Shown: piece by piece, positions 17,301-23,455 of the stretch
Layout: every line of letters begins with the position of its first letter
How positions within the stretch are numbered: position 1 is the first letter of the stretch
From: JAQIBY01 sp051747965
Lineage (GTDB): Bacteria; Bacteroidota; Bacteroidia; Bacteroidales; ML635J-15
Direction: 5' to 3'
Length of the DNA stretch: 55,717 nt
Assembly: GCA_051747965.1 (NCBI GenBank)
Contig: JBNJGS010000011.1
Span: 1-55,717, forward strand
Notes under the pieces: generated by a model
What the model was told of the DNA's origin: nothing
Databases searched by the model: none
Seen by the model: the letters and a program-made list of their open reading frames with translations, nothing else
Position numbers and translations under genes: made by a program

Positions 17301-17923
17301 CGACTTGCAGATTCATCACCTTTTTCAAAATGAATTTTTACATGCAGATTATTTCTGATGATGATGCTGTTGTCATCACTATTGTATTCAAAAGGTCTGA
17401 TGGCAATGCGTGCCATTTGTACACCCCGGACTCTTCCGGAAGCTTCTACGCTAACTGTTTCCGGTGAATACAGACTGCCGGATTCATAAAAATCCCGCTT
17501 GTAAACAAAATCGATATTGTCAGGATCTTCACTTTTATTAACAGAGGGCTGAGCCGGCATCAGCGGATAATGAAATCCGTTTTCTTCAAGATAAACGGTT
17601 TCTTCGTCCCAGGAAATGATTTCAATCCGTGCTTTTGCTCCATAGGGTATTTCAACCAGCCGACTGATTTCCGGGAGACCTGGCATGCCATGTTCTCCTG
17701 ATGTATGGTAACCGGGAATTCTTATTTTGGTGAATGTTCCTTCACTGGTTTTTACATTGATGGCAGAAAAATCACCAATCTCATTGATGAACTCAATCGA
17801 ATTGGATTTCGAAGACACAAGTTCAAGTGTAGTTCTTTCTTTGTCTGTTTGTAAAGGGTTGGTGGCCTGAACCAGACCAAAAACAAGCAAGCTGAATGTT
17901 AACAATAAATATTTTCTCATCAT
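14327..17923 (-). CDS. Gingipain-like C25 cysteine protease with T9SS sorting domain
   Basis: A large secreted cysteine protease of family C25. An in-frame ATG exists at 17941, but the -7 box TATCTTTG ends only 2 bases before it, so I prefer the Met-Met pair 18-21 bases further in (17923 or 17920), which directly precedes the signal peptide. In order: signal peptide, gingipain-type propeptide, catalytic domain with His in NYTAHCS (near 450) and Cys in VGNCC (near 484), an Ig-like domain, several CARDB-like beta domains, a domain with a Gly-rich DSYGDGLAGGWY motif, and a type A T9SS sorting domain (YPNPSKGTVYV near the end). Secretion through T9SS is expected; Arg or Lys specificity cannot be told from the sequence. 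It has its own promoter and terminator. Confidence 0.92.
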   Translation of the reverse strand: MMRKYLLLTFSLLVFGLVQATNPLQTDKERTTLELVSSKSNSIEFINEIGDFSAINVKTSEGTFTKIRIPGYHTSGEHGMPGLPEISRLVEIPYGAKARIEIISWDEETVYLEENGFHYPLMPAQPSVNKSEDPDNIDFVYKRDFYESGSLYSPETVSVEASGRVRGVQMARIAIRPFEYNSDDNSIIIRNNLHVKIHFEKGDESASRSNKARFYSPAFEPVYNKLWNFEAPSTKDALSEYPIKYVIVADRMFETALQPFIEWKTQKGFHVVEAYTDQAEVGNTTSSIKTYLEGLYNAGTAEDPAPTYVLFVGDTGQVPTFDGSAGSHVSDMYYCEYDGGGDYIPEVYFGRFSATSVAELSPQINKTLQFEQYTMPDPSYLGDVVMVAGVDGTFGDSHGNGQVNYGTNEYFNLAHGMESHTYNYPESGDNAANILSDISAGAGYVNYTAHCSSNGWADPSFSISDIAGLDNQDKYYVSVGNCCLSNKFDDAETYGEALLRAQNEGAVAHLGGSNSTYWDEDFYWSVGLISDPYNDPSYAETETGAYDALFHENDEEPYVTTAQMNYVGNLAVESSSSDLKDYYWEIYHVMGDPSLMPYLGVPTELTVDYLDPQPMGTGSLTVNTEAGAYVAISNNGVLLDAKLADASGVAELSFDAINEVVTCDVVVTKQNRQPYIGTVDIIPNDNDYDVQLSQINLPEDLIFVDDATFQPEVEITNLGQVHLTSASVNYQIDGGDVTSEAWSGSLDVFENDVVSFPEITLAEGTYTFKAWACEPNGEVDEYPQNDTLEKEFRIYGGNVTLVSIDMPEAMNCNVTEFTPEISIKNNDSNPLTQLTVGYSCGFAGEEFEWTGNLAAGETTTITFTESSFPIGLNTMTAWIEAPNGGTDMDVTDNSLDKDVRVTIGQSVEIDLLTDNYPEETSWELVEDETGDVLYENGSLNSEQHHYTEMCLGGGCYTFTIYDSYGDGLAGGWYSDPGSVVITNMETSEEYGSIEGDFGDDASISFCLDLPGLTATPDNLVFDDLLEDETAELSYHLSGSNLSDDVTVTAPEGFTISTTSGSDFSSNLVLPAEDGTVDETVYVQFAPESIESYSGQIMHETADVPNTFVSVSGNCVVSIDEETLQSVSVYPNPSKGTVYVSAEALLGVEVIDALGRTVMKRNSTENEMTLELDQFSGNVFMIKIITESGTDIRKIKIIK

Positions 17924-17943
17924 TTTATCAATTTGTTTCATAG

Positions 17944-17951
17944 CAAAGATA
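17944..17951 (-). promoter_or_regulatory. -7 box TATCTTTG for the gingipain-like gene
   Basis: Exact TAnnTTTG. It lies 20 bases before the preferred start at 17923 and only 2 bases before the alternative ATG at 17941, which argues against the longer form. Confidence 0.55.
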
Positions 17952-18093
17952 TAACAGAAAGTGAAAAGGCTGCATTGTTTTTTAAAGAAGTGCCAAGTAT
18001 TATAAAACGGGAGCTTTAATGCATACTTTAAAATAATTCATATTGTTTAGAAAATGTAATGAAAATGATATCCGCTACATTTCAGATCAGAAA

Positions 18094-18300
18094 TCAGGAT
18101 AGATTGCCGGACAATTCATCCAGCATTTTCTCAATGTCTTCTTCTGTACTTCGCAATTTCAGCTTACAGAATTTAATCAGTTCCAGTGCCCTTTTTGTGG
18201 CTTTGGATAACTCATCCATGTCGAGCTGTTCTTCCTCGATGCGCATAATGATGTCCTGAATTTCTTCAACAGCCTGGCTATAGGATAATTTCTTTTCCAT
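18094..18300 (-). CDS. xseB: Exodeoxyribonuclease VII small subunit
   Basis: A 68-residue protein with the XseB pattern: SYSQAVEEIQDIIMRIE, then an amphipathic helix with LDMDELSKATKRALELIKFCK and an acidic tail. XseB assembles with XseA into exonuclease VII, which degrades single-stranded DNA. The partner gene xseA, often directly upstream, is not in this window; the upstream neighbour is divergent hydG. A TATTTTTG box (18305-18312) lies only 4 bases before the ATG, so a leaderless mRNA is possible. The family call is firm for such a short protein because the two-helix pattern and spacing fit throughout. Confidence 0.9.
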   Translation of the reverse strand: MEKKLSYSQAVEEIQDIIMRIEEEQLDMDELSKATKRALELIKFCKLKLRSTEEDIEKMLDELSGNLS

Positions 18301-18304
18301 ACAG

Positions 18305-18312
18305 CAAAAATA
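18305..18312 (-). promoter_or_regulatory. -7 box TATTTTTG abutting xseB
   Basis: Fits TAnnTTTG with 4 bases before the xseB ATG. The site is in an A/T-rich stretch, so chance is more likely than for the other boxes. Confidence 0.4.
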
Positions 18313-18468
18313 ACAAATTCAAATCAAAAAAGAAATGCTGAGGATATACATCTATGGAGATTAATTTTCAATTCTGCCCAAAAGCATACAATTTAATTTC
18401 GGTATTCACATACTTATTTGTATTTTTACAGAAATTGTTAATGAAATAACAGTTCTGTTCTTTGAGGC

Positions 18469-18493
18469 TCCTGTACGATAGGTTTGTACAGGA
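18469..18493. promoter_or_regulatory. Inverted repeat overlapping the hydG -7 box: candidate operator
   Basis: Perfect 8-base arms TCCTGTAC (18469-18476) and GTACAGGA (18486-18493) flank a 9-base centre. The -7 box TAGGTTTG (18479-18486) lies inside it. A protein bound here would cover the promoter. The Rrf2 regulator at the end of the same cluster is the obvious candidate, by inference only. The repeat could also form an RNA hairpin near the 5' end. Confidence 0.55.
18479..18486 (+). promoter_or_regulatory. -7 box TAGGTTTG for the hydG cluster
   Basis: Exact TAnnTTTG, 50 bases before the hydG ATG. A TTTG occurs at 18461-18464, closer than the usual -33 spacing. Confidence 0.6.
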
Positions 18494-18536
18494 AAAAGAA
18501 AGACGATAATATAAAATTTGACGAAAATAAGCGTTT

Positions 18537-19967
18537 ATGAAATTTAAACCTGAAAAGTACCGGATTCGTGACGAGCGGATGAAGCCATTTATTGATCCCG
18601 AAGAAATCTGGGATTATATTGAGGAAACCAAAAATCCCACAGCATCAGAAGTGGAGGCTGTTATTGCCAAATCGCTGGATAAGCAACGCCTGAACCTTCG
18701 TGAAACAGCCATTCTTATCAATGCCAATGAAGCGGAATTGATTGATAAAATCAAAGAAGGTGCCCGCGAGTTGAAGGAAAAAGTTTATGGCAACCGCATT
18801 GTTTTATTTGCGCCATTATATATTGGGAATAAATGCATCAACAATTGCTCGTACTGTGGATTCAGAACTTCAAACAAAGATGCTGTACGCCGTACTCTTT
18901 CTGATGAAGAGATTATCAAAGAGACCGAAGCCCTGGAAGAAAACGGCCAAAAACGCCTGATACTTGTTTATGGTGAACATCCGGATTATGATGCTGATTA
19001 TATTGCCCATACAGTAAAAACCGTGTACAATGTCAAAAAAGGCAACGGAGAAATCCGTCGTGTAAACATCAACGCTGCTCCCCTTGATATTGAAGGTTTT
19101 CGCAAAGTAAGGGAGGCCGGTATTGGCACATATCAGGTTTTTCAGGAAACCTACCATCCCGGAGCATACAAACTGTTTCATCTGGGCGGGCCAAAGGCAG
19201 ATTTTGAAAACAGGCTTACCTCCCTTGACAGGGCACAGGAAGCCGGGATAGATGATGTTGGTATCGGAGCATTGTTCGGATTGTACGACTGGCGCTATGA
19301 AGTAATGGCCATGGTGCGGCATACCAATCATTTTGAAGCCTGTTACAATGTAGGTCCCCATACACTGTCTTTTCCCCGGATCAAGGACGCTTCCGGTACA
19401 AATGTGACAGAAAAATACTTTGTCAGCGATGCAGAGTTTGTTAAGCTTATTGCCATTCTGAGGCTTGCTGTTCCATATACCGGCTTGATTCTTACGGCCC
19501 GTGAAAATGCACGGGTGCGGGATGAAGTCATGCGTTTTGGTGTCAGCCAGATTGACGGAGGTACCAAGCTGGAACTGGGTTCTTATGCTGGCAGTAAAAA
19601 TGAAGAACAAAACCTGAACAAGGAGCAGTTTGCCATCAATGATAACCGGTCACTGAATGAAATCATTGATGAATTGCTGGACAAAGGTTACCTGCCCAGT
19701 TTCTGTACTGCTTGTTACCGGTTGGGACGTACAGGAGAGCATTTTATGGAATTTTCCGTGCCCGGATTCATCAAACGGTATTGTACCCCAAATGCGATTC
19801 TGACATTATCGGAATACCTGATGGACTATGCACCAAAGGAAACCGCTGAGAAGGGCTGGAAAGTTATCGATCATGAGATAGATAAGCTGGAAGGATTTGG
19901 GCGGAAAGATGAATTGAAAAAACGCATTGAACTTATCAAACAAGGAAAACGCGATTTGTATTTTTAA
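18537..19967 (+). CDS. hydG: [FeFe]-hydrogenase maturase HydG (radical SAM tyrosine lyase)
   Basis: HydG cleaves tyrosine to make the CO and cyanide ligands of the [FeFe]-hydrogenase H-cluster precursor. At 476 residues the length is normal. The radical-SAM cluster motif CxxxCxxC is at Cys100, Cys104 and Cys107 (CINNCSYC). The HydG-specific C-terminal cluster motif CxxCx22C is present as Cys390, Cys393 and Cys416 with the exact spacing, which separates HydG from the related thiamine enzyme ThiH. It starts a plus-strand cluster with two TM1266-like proteins and an Rrf2 regulator, with 2 bases to the next gene. The partner maturases HydE and HydF and the hydrogenase itself are not in this window and must lie elsewhere. 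Confidence 0.96.
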   Translation: MKFKPEKYRIRDERMKPFIDPEEIWDYIEETKNPTASEVEAVIAKSLDKQRLNLRETAILINANEAELIDKIKEGARELKEKVYGNRIVLFAPLYIGNKCINNCSYCGFRTSNKDAVRRTLSDEEIIKETEALEENGQKRLILVYGEHPDYDADYIAHTVKTVYNVKKGNGEIRRVNINAAPLDIEGFRKVREAGIGTYQVFQETYHPGAYKLFHLGGPKADFENRLTSLDRAQEAGIDDVGIGALFGLYDWRYEVMAMVRHTNHFEACYNVGPHTLSFPRIKDASGTNVTEKYFVSDAEFVKLIAILRLAVPYTGLILTARENARVRDEVMRFGVSQIDGGTKLELGSYAGSKNEEQNLNKEQFAINDNRSLNEIIDELLDKGYLPSFCTACYRLGRTGEHFMEFSVPGFIKRYCTPNAILTLSEYLMDYAPKETAEKGWKVIDHEIDKLEGFGRKDELKKRIELIKQGKRDLYF

Positions 19968-19969
19968 AT

Positions 19970-20236
19970 ATGGATACTATGGACGAAATCAGAATTCTTG
20001 GAATATACGTGATGGACAGAATAAAGGAGGCCGGACGGACTCAAAAACTTCTGTCATCCTATGCTGATATCATCAAAACCCGCCTCGGTTTTCATGAGGT
20101 TACCGAGCAGACATGCAGCCGCAACGGTTTGATTGTACTGGAGCTGAGCGGAGACAAGGCAAGGTGGAATGATCTTGAACGTGATCTTGAGGCCATTGAA
20201 GGCGTCAGTGTGAAACACATGAAATTTTCAATATAA
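19970..20236 (+). CDS. TM1266-like small protein, copy 1 (iron-only hydrogenase system regulator family)
   Basis: An 88-residue ACT-like protein. The pattern, an opening strand ILGIYV, the central SYADIIKTRLGF, a strand LIVLELSG and a final GVSVKHMKF, matches the TM1266 family, named putative iron-only hydrogenase system regulators because they sit beside hydrogenase maturation genes. It begins 2 bases after hydG and is followed after 10 bases by a paralogue with the same layout. A second Met at 19979 could also be the start. The biochemical role of the family is not established; a link to H-cluster assembly or its sensing is inferred from the location. Confidence 0.8.
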   Translation: MDTMDEIRILGIYVMDRIKEAGRTQKLLSSYADIIKTRLGFHEVTEQTCSRNGLIVLELSGDKARWNDLERDLEAIEGVSVKHMKFSI

Positions 20237-20246
20237 AAACAATATC

Positions 20247-20492
20247 ATGGCAGACAATATGAAACTACTGGGCATTCTGGTCCGTGAACCAGAGATAGAC
20301 ACTCATCACCTGCAGGATACATTGACTTCCTACGGATGCAATATTCGTACGAGACTTGGAATCAACGGATCCGACAATGTGAAAAATGCAGTAATTTTGC
20401 TTGAACTTACCGGCCCGGAAGAAGAGCAGGTGAATCTGAAAAAAAAGCTGGAAAGCCTTGATGGCATTGATGTTCAATCTATGTCCTTTTAA
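20247..20492 (+). CDS. TM1266-like small protein, copy 2
   Basis: An 81-residue paralogue of the preceding gene. It shares the opening LLGILV, the central SYGCNIRTRLGI, the strand VILLELTG and the closing GIDVQSMSF. The two copies clearly descend from a tandem duplication but have diverged across most positions, so they may form a heterodimer or bind different ligands; both ideas are inference. It precedes the Rrf2 regulator by 6 bases and is surely in the same transcript. Confidence 0.78.
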   Translation: MADNMKLLGILVREPEIDTHHLQDTLTSYGCNIRTRLGINGSDNVKNAVILLELTGPEEEQVNLKKKLESLDGIDVQSMSF

Positions 20493-20498
20493 TATCAT

Positions 20499-20900
20499 AT
20501 GGCAGGATTAATCAATATTTCACGTGCGGCAAGTCTGGGTATACATGCTGCCCTGCTCATAAAGCGCACAGGTGTGCGGCTCAATGCCGTACAGGTAGCT
20601 CATGAGCTCAATGCATCAGAGCATCATGTGGCTAAGATCCTTCAAAAAATGGCGAAACATGGCATTCTTTTTTCACAAAAAGGGCCCTACGGTGGTTTTA
20701 GCCTGAACCGCCCTGCTGATCAAATTCAACTGCTTGAGATATATGAATTGATTGAAGGTCCTCTGACCAGCCATGACTGTCCTGAAAAAGAGGAGGAGTG
20801 TCCCTTTGGAGAGTGTTTGTGGGGCAAATTTGGAAAAAATACCAGCAAGAGTTTTCAAAACTTCCTGGAAGACAATACACTTGCAGATTTTTACCAATAA
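20499..20900 (+). CDS. Rrf2-family transcriptional regulator with a three-cysteine motif
   Basis: A 133-residue Rrf2-type winged-helix regulator. The N-terminal DNA-binding domain contains VAHELNASEHHVAKILQKM and the wing KGPYGGFSLNRP. Three Cys, at positions 94, 101 and 106 (spacing Cx6Cx4C), lie where IscR and NsrR bind an iron-sulfur cluster, though those have different spacings (Cx5Cx5C and Cx5Cx7C). It therefore may sense iron-sulfur status, oxygen or nitric oxide. It is the last gene of the hydG cluster and is followed by a strong terminator. Autoregulation through the palindrome at 18469-18493 is an inference. The family is secure; ligand and targets are not. Confidence 0.88.
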   Translation: MAGLINISRAASLGIHAALLIKRTGVRLNAVQVAHELNASEHHVAKILQKMAKHGILFSQKGPYGGFSLNRPADQIQLLEIYELIEGPLTSHDCPEKEEECPFGECLWGKFGKNTSKSFQNFLEDNTLADFYQ

Positions 20901-20928
20901 AAAAAACCGGCAATCGCCGGTTTTTTTT
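20901..20928. terminator. Bidirectional terminator between the hydG cluster and the TlpA-like gene
   Basis: Stem CCGGC / GCCGG (20907-20911 and 20916-20920) flanked by six A on the left and eight T on the right, which extend the pairing. It serves both converging genes. Confidence 0.9.
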
Positions 20929-20929
20929 A

Positions 20930-22333
20930 TTAAATCTCATCTTGTAAAAGCTTATCAAATAGGGGCCTTATCTCATCTGAAGAGGGCAGGGGAGCCGTCG
21001 TACTGATAATGGTACCATCGCGGTCAATCAAAAGAAACCTGGGAATGCCTGCAATGTGATAATCAGCGCACAGACTGCAGTCCCAACCACCGGTGTGTAA
21101 CTGCAACCAGCCGGGATTTTCTTCTTCGATAAAATTCATCCATGCCTTCCGCTTCTCATCAACACTTATGGAAACAATTTCAATATCAGTATTTTTGTAA
21201 TCCTGATACAGACTTTCAAGATACGGAATTTCATGCTGACAGGGCCCGCACCATGTAGCCCAGACATCAATGTAAATCGGTTTGCCTTCAAAATCACGCA
21301 ATGCAATACTGTCACCCTGTGGATTTGGATATGCAAAACCAGGTGCTTTTTTGCCCGGTGCGATTTCATCCCAAAAAGCATGCAATCTTTCCATTTCTGC
21401 AAGTTTTGCACTGTCCTCCAGGTTTTTCTGCATATATGCGTATTCATTATCCAGACCGACAAAGCCTTGAAATTCTGCATAATGCATCAGCATTTCATAA
21501 TATAGCGCACTGGCCACCTCATCATCTTCTATGACATCATCAATGCTGCGTAAATTGAATTTGATATCTCCCAGATAATCCTTTTCTTCCTTCTCTGTAG
21601 GTGTGTTTTCGTTAAAAAAGGCAAAGGCACTTTTCAGGTATTGCATATATTCCTGTATTTTCAGCATTTCAGGATTTTCCAGCGGGATTTCTTCAAGGAA
21701 AGCAAAGAAACCGACACTGTCAGGCAGACTTGTATCGTTGATGTATCGATAATACCGGTTGTACGTGATTTGATTGTTTCCCAAAAGATAGCTGATGCGT
21801 TGTTTTTCGGTTTCAAAGAAATCATCATCATCAATTGAATCGCTGTAGGATTCCAGCAAATCATTGAGGCTGTCTCTGATATACTCATTTCTTAGCGTAA
21901 ACAATTCAAGACTGTCATTGCGCAAAAGCGTGTTAAACAATTCATCATGCATGCGGATATCCCGGTATGCGAGGAGATATTCTGATGCTTTGGTGTCGCC
22001 ATTGATAAATTCCAGGGCATTTCTGTTTTTTGAAGCATCCAGCCTTAGGGTAATTGTATCTCCGGGTTGCAGATACAGGTCATACACCTGCCTGCGTAAT
22101 TTCACCTGAAAGTACGCCGGCTTTTTGGTATGATATGTCATGGAGAAATGATTACTGCTGTCTAATCCGATTGTATCACGCACGGCCCCTTTCATTATGA
22201 TGAGGGGGGAATCGGAGGGTGGATGCAGAATTTCACCGCGTATGGTAGTGGCGGATGCTTTTTCCTCCTTATTCTGACATCCGGCCAGTACGGCGAGAAT
22301 GAGCAGGATGGTAATAATTTTCAGGTTTTTCAT
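20930..22333 (-). CDS. TlpA/ResA-type thiol:disulfide lipoprotein with DUF4369-like N-terminus
   Basis: A 467-residue predicted lipoprotein: hydrophobic start and lipobox Leu-Ala-Gly-Cys at residues 16-19. An N-terminal beta-rich domain of about 100 residues resembles DUF4369, which often precedes TlpA-type domains in Bacteroidota. A helical middle rich in Glu, Asp and Tyr follows. The C-terminal thioredoxin fold (about 330-465) carries the redox motif WCGPC after YIDVWAT and a second Cys pair (CSLC) further on. It likely reduces or exchanges disulfides at the envelope. The start lies 31 bases past the end of rnpB, and the stop is against the bidirectional terminator. Substrates unknown. Confidence 0.88.
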   Translation of the reverse strand: MKNLKIITILLILAVLAGCQNKEEKASATTIRGEILHPPSDSPLIIMKGAVRDTIGLDSSNHFSMTYHTKKPAYFQVKLRRQVYDLYLQPGDTITLRLDASKNRNALEFINGDTKASEYLLAYRDIRMHDELFNTLLRNDSLELFTLRNEYIRDSLNDLLESYSDSIDDDDFFETEKQRISYLLGNNQITYNRYYRYINDTSLPDSVGFFAFLEEIPLENPEMLKIQEYMQYLKSAFAFFNENTPTEKEEKDYLGDIKFNLRSIDDVIEDDEVASALYYEMLMHYAEFQGFVGLDNEYAYMQKNLEDSAKLAEMERLHAFWDEIAPGKKAPGFAYPNPQGDSIALRDFEGKPIYIDVWATWCGPCQHEIPYLESLYQDYKNTDIEIVSISVDEKRKAWMNFIEEENPGWLQLHTGGWDCSLCADYHIAGIPRFLLIDRDGTIISTTAPLPSSDEIRPLFDKLLQDEI

Positions 22334-22364
22334 GTTTATCTGGTTTTTGTTTTATCAAAAAAAA

Positions 22365-22704
22365 GAGCAGGCCGGTAAGCCGGATTCTGTTTTATTCTGT
22401 CATTTATCTGCGCGGCCTACCCCTTCCGGCGACAAAGTCAGAAGGCGGGTCACCTTCAGTGCCGAAGCACACCGGAATATACATGGCCTTGCAGCCTGCC
22501 AGGCGGACGGCTTCCGGTGTCACCACCGGAACCGGTGAGCTCTTACCTCACCTTCTCACCCTTGTCCGCCAAAAGGCGGACGGTTATTTTCTTCTCCGCT
22601 GATTGTACCCTCACGGGCACCTTTCATTTCGAAAGGGCAGCACCCTGTGCTGTCCGGACTTTCCTCTCCTGCAAAACAGGAGCGACAGATCGGCCTGCTC
22701 GCGG
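22365..22704 (-). ncRNA. rnpB: RNase P RNA, bacterial type A
   Basis: Catalytic RNA of RNase P, which trims tRNA 5' leaders. On the minus strand the 5' part has the universally conserved GAGGAAAGTCCGG block followed by ACAGGGTGC (around 22640-22670), and the 3' part has the GGTAGGCCG block and the ACAGAATCCGGCTTACC tail (22372-22390). The ends pair as P1: GAGCAGGCCG at the 5' end with CGGCCTGCTC at the 3' end. P1 followed by eight T (22357-22364 on the plus strand) acts as a terminator. A TACCTTTG -7 box ends just before the 5' end. Exact ends are uncertain by a few bases. I read no missing conserved block. Confidence 0.95.
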
Positions 22705-22712
22705 CAAAGGTA
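22705..22712 (-). promoter_or_regulatory. -7 box TACCTTTG for rnpB
   Basis: Exact TAnnTTTG, immediately before the predicted 5' end of RNase P RNA, at the distance expected if the RNA begins near 22700. Confidence 0.65.
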
Positions 22713-22810
22713 CGAAAATTTTATATGTATGTATCTTCCAATTTTCAGCAGTCATAAATGAATTGCCTGAATATGGTAAATTTATTTGAAAAAGTTGCTT
22801 GGAGAGGGAA

Positions 22811-23455
22811 TTAAACAGAAATTGTTTGGCTGGTTTCCTGGAATACACTTTCAAAATGCAGCTTTAGTTTCACCGGGCTGACAGGATATCCAAGTTGGTG
22901 CAGATTGGTGACAAACTCACTATGCCTGCGTCCTTTGCGGTAATCAGGTTCCCGTACGGGATGCAGCAGATACCGGTCAATCATGCTAATGTCTTCATGC
23001 ACATTGAGCACCATATGATAAAACAGTTGTTCACGGCTTCTGTATATGGCTGATCCGGCAATTTTGACATTGTCAACAGAAAGGTCGGAAATACCACGTT
23101 GGTGAATGCCTTTAATGCCAGGGTATGCCTCCAGGGCATGGATAATTTTACGATTGGAATTTCTGAAGAAGTCAAGTGGTTTTTTGAATTCATAATGCTG
23201 GCTTATGAAAGCAATTACAATGGTTTTGGGAGTGAGTATGACAGCTTCACCACCGGACGGTCGTTTCAGAATATCCACACCATCGGCCATAGCCATATCT
23301 GTATTGACGGAGCTTTCTGTTTTGTTGCTCTGTCCCAGTACAATATAAGTTTTGTCAGGATGCCATACAAAAAATGATCTGCCCGACTGGTTATTGGTAA
23401 CCAGATCGTAATCGGGCAGATCGTATTTTCGGTATGTTGCTATTGTTTTTATCAT
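22811..23455 (-). CDS. Lipoate-protein ligase family protein
   Basis: A 214-residue protein of the biotin/lipoate ligase fold. The loop that in LplA reads RRxSGGGxVxHD is here KRPSGGEAVIL, keeping SGG and AV but lacking the third Gly and the His-Asp. The lysine motif is intact as VKIAGSAIYRS, where the Lys is the catalytic residue of ligases. It overlaps the end of the E3 gene by 4 bases (ATGA), so it is the last gene of the 2-oxo acid dehydrogenase operon and very likely attaches lipoate to the E2 lipoyl domain. An amidotransferase role (LipL-like) or octanoyl transfer remains possible given the altered loop and short length. Confidence 0.85.
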   Translation of the reverse strand: MIKTIATYRKYDLPDYDLVTNNQSGRSFFVWHPDKTYIVLGQSNKTESSVNTDMAMADGVDILKRPSGGEAVILTPKTIVIAFISQHYEFKKPLDFFRNSNRKIIHALEAYPGIKGIHQRGISDLSVDNVKIAGSAIYRSREQLFYHMVLNVHEDISMIDRYLLHPVREPDYRKGRRHSEFVTNLHQLGYPVSPVKLKLHFESVFQETSQTISV

